Positions 6,583 through 11,753 of a stretch of 11,753 bases of DNA are shown here, piece after piece (the stretch's first letter is position 1; each line of letters starts with the position of its first letter). The translations under genes were made by a program, and so were the position numbers. Source of the stretch: Bacteroidota bacterium (GTDB lineage Bacteria; Bacteroidota; Bacteroidia; Bacteroidales; UBA1402); contig JAUZOU010000054.1 in NCBI GenBank assembly GCA_030706285.1, positions 1 through 11,753 of the forward strand, in the 5' to 3' direction. The notes beneath the pieces are model-generated. The model did not search any database. It worked only from the letters and a program-made list of their open reading frames with translations, and was not told the DNA's origin.

Positions 6583-7149
6583 TTAGCTCAAGGGCCGGAT
6601 TTCGTGACAAGGATTACCAGCTGCCATTACATTTTCCGGAATGTCATGCGTGACGACAGATCCGGCACCGATGACCGAGTTTCTCCCAATTTTGACACCT
6701 TTCAGAATGATGACATTATCACCGATAAATACGTTTTCTCCAATGATGACCGAATATTTCGGAAAATTGCCCTGATGTCTTTTTGCTGGGCTCAGGCAGT
6801 GTCCATCACTGGTCTGGATGGATAAATTAACACCAGCAACGGTGTTTTTTCCAATATGGATGGACGCTTCGTCTGCCGTCAGGCAAGTGTTGTTATTCAG
6901 TTTTACACCTTCTCCGACACTGATCATGGATGCAGATCCTCTGAGATCAAAATAGGTATAGGTATTATAATAACCTTGCGAAAGTGGGTAACCTATGCTT
7001 ACCCCCGGTTCAAATCTCACTTTCCCTTCCCCTTTGATCAGCAACGGTTGATTCAGCACGGGTTTTCCTGTCACTGTGACAGTCTTGCTGGAATATCGTT
7101 TATAAAGACGGATACGTATCCTTTCTTTTATATTGAGATAGAGGTTCAT
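6583..7149 (-). CDS. Left-handed beta-helix (hexapeptide-repeat) O-acetyltransferase
   Basis: A 188-residue member of the hexapeptide acyltransferase family (WcaF/WbbJ/maltose-acetyltransferase-like). Imperfect [LIV]-G-x4 repeats run through about residues 78-112 (ISVGEGVKL, IHIGKNTVAG) and 134-167 (VIIGENVFIGDNVIILKG, VKIGRNSVIGAGSVVTHDIP). They are followed by the usual cap AAGNPCHEIRPL (176-187). His117 in TSDGHCLSP sits where the family has its catalytic histidine. The enzyme would move an acetyl group from acetyl-CoA to a sugar hydroxyl, most likely on a lipid-linked repeat unit, and acts as a trimer in known relatives. ATG 7149 lies 12 nt after the preceding GNAT-like gene, and the flippase starts about 5 nt after its stop. 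Acetylation of a sugar amine (N-acetyltransferase) is an alternative that the sequence does not exclude. The N-terminal 35 residues are basic and unlike the repeats. Confidence 0.87.
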   Translation of the reverse strand: MNLYLNIKERIRIRLYKRYSSKTVTVTGKPVLNQPLLIKGEGKVRFEPGVSIGYPLSQGYYNTYTYFDLRGSASMISVGEGVKLNNNTCLTADEASIHIGKNTVAGVNLSIQTSDGHCLSPAKRHQGNFPKYSVIIGENVFIGDNVIILKGVKIGRNSVIGAGSVVTHDIPENVMAAGNPCHEIRPLS

Positions 7150-7161
7150 CGCAGATGGGTT

Positions 7162-8100
7162 TTAGTTGATGACTTTGACGAAACAATTTCGTGGCAGGAT
7201 ATCACAACCAAGAGATTCTTTGAACTCACATAATCCGTAATTGGGTAGATTGTCATGCATGGCTGTTCCGACATCGATCAGTCTGAAACCATTTTGGTAA
7301 TAATAATCGAACAGCTTGCTAGTCAGATAATTCATTGTACGGAAAGCGGCGTATTCTGGTATATCTCCCCAGTAAACGACTTGTGGTATTTGAGGCGTTA
7401 CTTGATAAACAATGGCTGAACCAACCGGTTTATCCTCCAGTTTTACCAGAAAACTGTCAATTGGTACCACATTGGATGTATCAAGCATCTGCCGGCACGT
7501 CATTCTGAGGGGAAAACCCTTGATGGCACGGTTCTGCCGGATAATTTCGTAGGCCGTTTCCAACTGTCCGGCGGTATGACCTACCTGGAAAGTAAACGGA
7601 TGCTTTAAGGCTGCATGGAGATTTTTTTTGGCATTGTATGCCATTTGTGGTTTGGTCTCCTCCTTGTCCATCGCACTCAGGTTGTAGTAATAGTTCAGAT
7701 CAACCTGATCTAATCGCCAGTTTTTCTGATACAAGACATGGGTGACCTTAGTCAGAAAAGAGACATCGTAAAACAGTGGTGGCAACATAATATTGATGCT
7801 GGTCAACTGCCTGTCTTTGCTAAATGTCTCAAGGAGATCGACAGCTTCTTCAATATATGGAATTTGAAGTTTGGAGTCCAGTACTGTAAAACCTCCGAAT
7901 GGAGCGGAAAAGGGACTTGAAAGGGCTGTTCCCTGTCTGCCGGCCACAAGCCCGAGTCTGACTTTTTTATCCTTGAAAACCAGATAACAAACCTCATCGC
8001 ACTTAGAGGCATTCAATAAATTGAAAGTAGCCTTATTGAAGCAGGTAGCCCCTGTAAAAATGGCGTCATACTCGTTGGGGGTTACTTCAAAAATTTTCAT
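7162..8100 (-). CDS. GNAT/FemAB-like acyltransferase of a polysaccharide locus
   Basis: This 312-residue protein resembles the GNAT-fold (FemAB/BioF2-like) proteins that often sit in Bacteroidota polysaccharide clusters. Visible landmarks are SPFSAPFGGF (residues 62-71), AYNAKKNLHAALKH (154-167), NRAIKGFPLRM (190-200), a central strand pair DSFLVKLEDKPVGSAIVYQV (215-234) typical of the GNAT core, and a C-terminal block GLCEFKESLGCD (289-300). There is no signal peptide or membrane segment, so it should be cytoplasmic. The family would transfer an acyl or aminoacyl group to an amine, plausibly an amino sugar on the glycan or its nucleotide precursor; the substrate is not predictable. ATG 8100 is the first in-frame start and nothing upstream extends the fold. 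It follows kdsB after a 97-100 nt gap with no TAnnTTTG match, so it may be cotranscribed from kdsB or have its own unrecognised promoter. Confidence 0.78.
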   Translation of the reverse strand: MKIFEVTPNEYDAIFTGATCFNKATFNLLNASKCDEVCYLVFKDKKVRLGLVAGRQGTALSSPFSAPFGGFTVLDSKLQIPYIEEAVDLLETFSKDRQLTSINIMLPPLFYDVSFLTKVTHVLYQKNWRLDQVDLNYYYNLSAMDKEETKPQMAYNAKKNLHAALKHPFTFQVGHTAGQLETAYEIIRQNRAIKGFPLRMTCRQMLDTSNVVPIDSFLVKLEDKPVGSAIVYQVTPQIPQVVYWGDIPEYAAFRTMNYLTSKLFDYYYQNGFRLIDVGTAMHDNLPNYGLCEFKESLGCDILPRNCFVKVIN

Positions 8101-8200
8101 GGTTTACCGTTATTTCAGTAACAACGTTGAAAGCAACGATTCTATTGTATGTTTATCCGGACAAATCCGTTGAATCTGTCTGATCGGAAGTGTTCAGGCG

Positions 8201-8959
8201 TCAAGCCAGTCGTCTTTTCAGGTATTCTCTGATCCGTTCCAGATCTTCCGGCGTATCAACCGCCAAATTTTCAATATCTGTCACTGCTGTTTGTATCTGA
8301 TATCCGTTTTCCAGCCAACGCAATTGTTCCAGGGATTCTGCCAGTTCCATGGGCGATTGTGGCAATAGGGCAATCTCAGCCAATGTTTCCCGCCGATAGG
8401 CATATATGCCAATGTGTTTATAAAAACAGCCTTTTTCAAGCCATTTTTTTTGTTCGATACCTCTCAGATAAGGGATGACAGAACGGCTGAAATACATGGC
8501 CTGGCCTGAAAGATTGACGACGACTTTGGGAGAATTCGGATTTTGTAAGGCGACAAGGCCATCTTTTATTGTAAAAGGTTTGACAAGCGTGGCAATTTGG
8601 GTGTCCGGTTTTTGTATGAAACAATTTTTCAGGGATTCAATCTGTTTTGCCTGAATGAAAGGTTCATCTCCCTGTATATTAATGACGACATCAAAATCGC
8701 CTCCAATCTTTTGCGATGCTTCCAGGCAACGGTCGGTTCCACTTTTATGCCGGTCGGACGTCATAACGACTTTACCACCAAAAGCAATGACTGCTTGTTC
8801 GATGCGTTCATCATCGGTGGCGACCCAAACCTCATTCAGACATGGTTTGACTTGTTCATAGACGCGCTGTATCATTAACTGACCTCCGATGTCAGCCAAT
8901 GGTTTTCCAGGGAATCTGGTCGAGGCGTAACGGGCTGGAATTAGTCCAAGAAACTTCAT
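8201..8959 (-). CDS. kdsB: CMP-Kdo synthetase (3-deoxy-manno-octulosonate cytidylyltransferase)
   Basis: KdsB activates Kdo: CTP + Kdo gives CMP-Kdo + PPi, the donor for the inner core of LPS. The 252-residue length is typical. Motifs in order: IPARYASTRFPGKPL (residues 7-21), the CTP-binding loop; SGTDR (73-77); NIQGDEP (94-100), carrying the metal-binding Asp; YKHIGIYAYRR (180-190); ESLEQLRWLENG (208-219), containing the conserved E-x-L-E-Q-L-R; and VDTPEDLER (234-242). The enzyme is cytoplasmic. The frame is open to 9154, but those 65 extra residues are AT-rich intergenic DNA and cross the promoter of the divergent helicase. ATG 8959 starts exactly at MKFLGLIPARY, and a -7 element lies just upstream. 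It is the first gene of the minus-strand series that leads into the O-antigen-type genes, which supports a Gram-negative envelope and possibly shared transcription with them. Confidence 0.97.
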   Translation of the reverse strand: MKFLGLIPARYASTRFPGKPLADIGGQLMIQRVYEQVKPCLNEVWVATDDERIEQAVIAFGGKVVMTSDRHKSGTDRCLEASQKIGGDFDVVINIQGDEPFIQAKQIESLKNCFIQKPDTQIATLVKPFTIKDGLVALQNPNSPKVVVNLSGQAMYFSRSVIPYLRGIEQKKWLEKGCFYKHIGIYAYRRETLAEIALLPQSPMELAESLEQLRWLENGYQIQTAVTDIENLAVDTPEDLERIREYLKRRLA

Positions 8960-8985
8960 AATAGGAAAACTTAATAATCGTACCC

Positions 8986-8993
8986 CAAAGCTA
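8986..8993 (-). promoter_or_regulatory. Putative kdsB promoter -7 element
   Basis: Read on the minus strand, 8993-8986 is TAGCTTTG, an exact match to the Bacteroidota -7 consensus TAnnTTTG. Transcription would begin near 8979-8981, leaving a leader of about 20 nt before ATG 8959. No TTTG stands at the expected -33 distance; a T7-G tract lies too close. The position relative to the start codon is the main support. Confidence 0.5.
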
Positions 8994-9102
8994 ATCAAAA
9001 AAACACAGATGACCGCATGCAGTCTGAATATTGAATTTGTTTTAGAAAAATAAATAAACAATATATATGATAATTGTAAATATAATGTAAATTTGTAAAA
9101 TT

Positions 9103-9132
9103 TTTGTCCTGACGTTTTTTTAGCTAATTTTG
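9103..9132 (+). promoter_or_regulatory. Putative helicase promoter (TTTG -33, TAATTTTG -7)
   Basis: TTTG at 9103-9106 and TAATTTTG at 9125-9132 match both Bacteroidota sigma elements with an 18-nt spacer. The region upstream (about 9040-9100) is very AT-rich. Transcription should start near 9138-9140. This falls on or next to the ATG at 9140, and favours ATG 9158 as the translation start, with a leader of about 18 nt. Confidence 0.65.
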
Positions 9133-9157
9133 ATGGATTATGGCAAACAGGCAACTT

Positions 9158-11359
9158 ATGGAAGACAATTGTCAGGCAATCAACTATGAAGATAACCCAC
9201 AGCTACAACTGGCTAAGGACTTTATCCAATTTACAGGAGCGAACGTATTCCTTACAGGGAAGGCCGGTACAGGGAAGACGACGTTTCTGCATCATCTGAA
9301 AGACTATTCTCCAAAGCGCATGATTGTTACTGCACCGACTGGTGTTGCGGCCATTAATGCCGGTGGAGTCACACTCCACTCCTTTTTTCAGTTACCTTTT
9401 GGTCCTCAGGTTTTACAGAAAACAGCCGGCGGAGAAATGTCTGACCGGCAAAAGGACATCAATAAGTTTAGCCGTGAAAAGGTCAATATTATCCGCAGCC
9501 TTGATTTACTGGTTATTGATGAAATCAGCATGGTTCGTTCTGATTTACTTGATGCTGTTGACGGAGTCCTGAGACGGTATAAAAACAAATACAAGCCATT
9601 TGGCGGTGTCCAGCTATTGATGATTGGAGATCTCCAGCAATTGGCCCCTGTTGTGAAAGAGGAAGATTGGGAGATACTAAAGTCTTATTATGATTCTCCT
9701 TTTTTCTTTAGTAGTCTGGCACTTCGCAAAACTGAATTTGTCTGTATCGAGCTGCAGCATATTTTCAGGCAAACGGATAAGCGTTTTATTAACCTCCTGA
9801 ATAAAGTCCGTGAAAATACACTTGATAAAGAGGCCATTGATTTATTAAACAGTCGATATAAACCTGGCTTCAGTCCGGATGATGAACAAGGGTATATTAC
9901 GTTGACCACTCACAATCAGCAGGCAAATCGCATCAATTTTCTGCATATGAACCAACTTGATGCCCCAGCTTCAATTTTTTCGGCTGAAATTTCCGGGACG
10001 TTTCCGGACTATTCGTATCCAAACGAACCAGAACTGGTGTTAAAACCAGGTGCCCAGGTTATGTTTGTCAAAAATGACGCTTCAAGGGAAAAACGGTATT
10101 ACAATGGTAAAATCGGGATCATTACATCGATAGAGGATGATATCGTGTATGTTTCTTGTCCCGGCGAAGACGAAGAAATTGCCACAGAAGCAATTGAGTG
10201 GCATAATTATTCCTATTCCATTGATGAGAATACCGAAGAAATTGTCGAGAAATTGCTCGGAACCTATAAACAAATGCCTCTGAAACCGGCTTGGGCCATA
10301 ACCATCCATAAAAGTCAGGGACTGACGTTTGAAAAAGCCATTATCGATGCCAATGCAGCATTTGCTCATGGTCAGGTATATGTTGCTCTTAGTCGTTGCC
10401 GTACTCTTGAAGGAATGGTTTTGAAATCCCGTATAGAGTCAAATAGTCTTAGAGCCGATGGCTCAGTGACGGGATTTATGCGCAGCATAGAAAACAATCC
10501 TCCGGATGAAAAGACGTTAAATGCGCTTCGCCATGAATTTGAACGTAGTTTGCTGATCGAGTTGAATGATTTTTCTCCCATTATCCGTCGACTGGAATAT
10601 TGCATTAAGTTGATCAGAGAAAATGAAACCATTCTTCAAGGGCATCCGATGACTATTTGCCAAAAAGTATACGAAAATTGCCAAAAGGAGCTGATGGATG
10701 TTTCACGGAAATTTGCCAGGCAACTGCAGCAACTATTGGCTATTAATCCGGATGTCGAATACAATTTGATGCTTCAGGAAAGACTTAGGAAAAGTAGTCT
10801 CTATTATTCTGAGAAGCTCTCTAATTTGTATGATACTTTTTTCGAAGAATTTGTGCTGGAAACGGACAACAAAGCTGTTAAAAACAGTATCAAGGAGGCT
10901 GTTGGAAAAATGAACGATGAATTTAATTATAAACAAGCTTGTTTGGAGGCCATTAAATCTAATTTCAGTGTTTCTACTTATTTATCCGCAAGAGCTAAAG
11001 CCGGAATAGAGAAAACGCCTGTCCGGAAAACAGCCGGAGGAGGTCTTAAAACGTTAAAAAAATCGTTTGAAGACATCGGTAGTGAACATGTCGGAATTCG
11101 TCCTGTTAAAGATGTCGCGATAACTGACATTAAGTATCCTGAATTATACAATTCACTGAGGCTATGGCGCAACCAAAAAGCAGCTGAAAAGAAATGCCCC
11201 GTTTATCTGGTGCTTCCTGGTAAATCATTGGTAGAATTGGTCAATAACTTGCCAAAAAACTTATCTCAGCTGGCAAGCATCAATGGGATTGGTGAAAAAA
11301 AACTTCAACTTTACGGACGGGATATCCTGAAAATCATACTAGACTATTGTTCGAAATGA
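9158..11359 (+). CDS. Pif1-like SF1B helicase with C-terminal HRDC-type domain
   Basis: A 733-residue ATP-dependent 5'-3' type helicase of the Pif1/RecD-like group. Counting from ATG 9158: Walker A GKAGTGKTT (34-42), motif Ia TAPTGVAAINAGGVTLHS (58-75), Walker B VIDEISMV (119-126), motif III GDLQQLAPV (157-165), ELQHIFRQTD (198-207), HKSQGLTFEKAIID (384-397) and motif VI VALSRCR (409-415). After a long helical linker, the last 70 residues (from about 662, through LPKNLSQLASINGIGEKKLQ) look like an HRDC domain, a nucleic-acid-binding helical bundle also found in RecQ and RNase D. Likely role: DNA unwinding in replication or repair, such as G-quadruplex or stalled-fork processing; this is inferred from the family. 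An in-frame ATG at 9140 would give 739 residues but lies at the predicted transcription start; ATG 9158 has AGG six bases upstream. It is housekeeping DNA that marks the edge of the polysaccharide locus. Confidence 0.93.
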   Translation: MEDNCQAINYEDNPQLQLAKDFIQFTGANVFLTGKAGTGKTTFLHHLKDYSPKRMIVTAPTGVAAINAGGVTLHSFFQLPFGPQVLQKTAGGEMSDRQKDINKFSREKVNIIRSLDLLVIDEISMVRSDLLDAVDGVLRRYKNKYKPFGGVQLLMIGDLQQLAPVVKEEDWEILKSYYDSPFFFSSLALRKTEFVCIELQHIFRQTDKRFINLLNKVRENTLDKEAIDLLNSRYKPGFSPDDEQGYITLTTHNQQANRINFLHMNQLDAPASIFSAEISGTFPDYSYPNEPELVLKPGAQVMFVKNDASREKRYYNGKIGIITSIEDDIVYVSCPGEDEEIATEAIEWHNYSYSIDENTEEIVEKLLGTYKQMPLKPAWAITIHKSQGLTFEKAIIDANAAFAHGQVYVALSRCRTLEGMVLKSRIESNSLRADGSVTGFMRSIENNPPDEKTLNALRHEFERSLLIELNDFSPIIRRLEYCIKLIRENETILQGHPMTICQKVYENCQKELMDVSRKFARQLQQLLAINPDVEYNLMLQERLRKSSLYYSEKLSNLYDTFFEEFVLETDNKAVKNSIKEAVGKMNDEFNYKQACLEAIKSNFSVSTYLSARAKAGIEKTPVRKTAGGGLKTLKKSFEDIGSEHVGIRPVKDVAITDIKYPELYNSLRLWRNQKAAEKKCPVYLVLPGKSLVELVNNLPKNLSQLASINGIGEKKLQLYGRDILKIILDYCSK

Positions 11360-11469
11360 CTCTTTCAATGTGATTTTATTTATAAAGTGGTTCAATCCCC
11401 CGATCCTAGGCCGGAAAAAATGTCTATTCAATTTAATTTCTAAGGGCTTGCCCCGGAGTTATTTATTTT

Positions 11470-11500
11470 TTTGCGCTTTGTAGCAGGAAAAGTACCTTTG
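11470..11500 (+). promoter_or_regulatory. Promoter of the HAD-family gene (TTTG, 19 nt, TACCTTTG)
   Basis: TTTG at 11470-11473 and TACCTTTG at 11493-11500 form a full match to the Bacteroidota promoter consensus with a 19-nt spacer. Transcription should start near 11506-11508, about 15 nt before ATG 11523. The 110 bp upstream, after the helicase stop, contain no convincing terminator. Confidence 0.72.
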
Positions 11501-11522
11501 CCTTTGAATCAATAGGTAGTAC

Positions 11523-11753
11523 ATGAAGTATACAGTTCTTATTTTTGACCAGGATGGCACGATTGCTGATACCTTGCCGCTGATCGCACAAGCTGTTATT
11601 AATAGCTATAAATCACTCACAAACAAACTTCTGACCCAAAATGAGGTTATGGCCACATTTGGTATTTCGGAAGAAGGGATCATGAACCGACTGTTTCCTG
11701 CCATGCCAGAAGAGGCATTTAAGACATATCTGGAACAATACGAGCAATTGCAC
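11523..11753 (+). CDS. HAD-superfamily phosphatase, N-terminal part (3' end outside window)
   Basis: The first 77 residues of a HAD-fold hydrolase. FDQDGTIADTLP (residues 8-19) is HAD motif I: Asp9 would be the nucleophile and Asp11 the acid/base, followed by the usual G-T-x-x-D-[ST]. The helical stretch after it (IAQAVINSYK, then NEVMATFGISEEGIMNRLFP) resembles the cap domain of the phosphoglycolate-phosphatase/beta-phosphoglucomutase group. The family dephosphorylates small metabolites in the cytoplasm; the substrate cannot be told from this part, and motifs II-IV lie beyond the window. ATG 11523 is supported by the consensus promoter just upstream. The gene follows the helicase after 163 bp and has its own promoter, so it is probably a separate transcription unit unrelated to polysaccharide synthesis. 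Confidence 0.9.
   Translation, partial: MKYTVLIFDQDGTIADTLPLIAQAVINSYKSLTNKLLTQNEVMATFGISEEGIMNRLFPAMPEEAFKTYLEQYEQLH

Noticed and set aside
6856..7233. 125-codon plus-strand open frame opposite the acetyltransferase
   Set aside because: It is antisense to two well-supported genes, and its composition is explained by the opposite strand.
8125..8138. CGTTG-AAAG-CAACG hairpin in the kdsB-GNAT gap as a terminator
   Set aside because: The stem is only 5 bp and no T-tract follows on either strand.
8960..9154. 65-codon N-terminal extension of kdsB (open frame to 9154)
   Set aside because: The extension is AT-rich intergenic DNA, covers the helicase promoter, and the conserved KdsB start MKFLGLIPAR is at 8959.
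11397..11445. Possible terminator after the helicase (CCGATCCTAGGCCGG; also GGGCTTGCCC)
   Set aside because: The first stem is interrupted and followed by A's on the coding strand; the second has at most 3-4 pairs with a tiny loop. Neither is a convincing intrinsic terminator.
1..11753. Insertion sequences, CRISPR arrays, tRNA or phase-variable invertible promoters
   Set aside because: No transposase or integrase frames, no regularly spaced repeats, no cloverleaf, and no long inverted repeats flanking a promoter were seen.

Overview
The window looks like part of a surface-polysaccharide (O-antigen or capsule) locus from a Bacteroidota genome, most likely Bacteroidales. Three upstream regions carry the Bacteroidota -7 element TAnnTTTG (before kdsB, before the helicase and before the HAD gene), and two of these also have a TTTG -33 element 18 or 19 nt upstream. 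Shine-Dalgarno sequences are weak or absent. The protein families (alpha-1,2-fucosyltransferase, NxN-type GT6, O-antigen flippase, Pif1-like helicase with HRDC tail) fit the same group. The species cannot be fixed from the sequence alone.

Left part, plus strand (1-2462): the 3' end of one family-2 glycosyltransferase, then two complete family-2 glycosyltransferases. Centre, minus strand (8959 down to 2457): kdsB, a GNAT/FemAB-like acyltransferase, a hexapeptide O-acetyltransferase, a Wzx-type flippase, a family-2 glycosyltransferase, a family-6 (ABO-type) glycosyltransferase and a family-11 alpha-1,2-fucosyltransferase. The last four genes are chained by very short gaps or stop/start overlaps (about 5 nt gap, ATGA overlap, TAATG overlap, 1 nt gap), so they should be one translationally coupled operon. 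The two strands converge, and their stop codons overlap by 6 bp at 2457-2462. Right part, plus strand (9158-11753): a Pif1-like helicase divergent from kdsB, then the 5' end of a HAD-family phosphatase with its own near-consensus promoter.

The central story is the adjacent pair GT6 plus GT11. A GT11 enzyme puts alpha-1,2-fucose on galactose (H-type determinant), and the GT6 family adds alpha-1,3-Gal or alpha-1,3-GalNAc to such an acceptor (B- or A-type determinant). The GT6 has the bacterial NAN motif in place of the metal-binding DxD and conserved ABO-family motifs. The locus therefore probably builds a glycan ending in a histo-blood-group-like trisaccharide, which the adjacent flippase would export. 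The family-2 transferases would build the rest of the repeat unit, the acetyltransferases would decorate it, and KdsB supplies CMP-Kdo for the LPS core. No polymerase (Wzy), initiating phosphoglycosyltransferase or GDP-fucose synthesis gene lies in the window.

There is no gene-free stretch longer than 300 bases. No tRNA, rRNA, insertion sequence, CRISPR array or convincing intrinsic terminator was seen.
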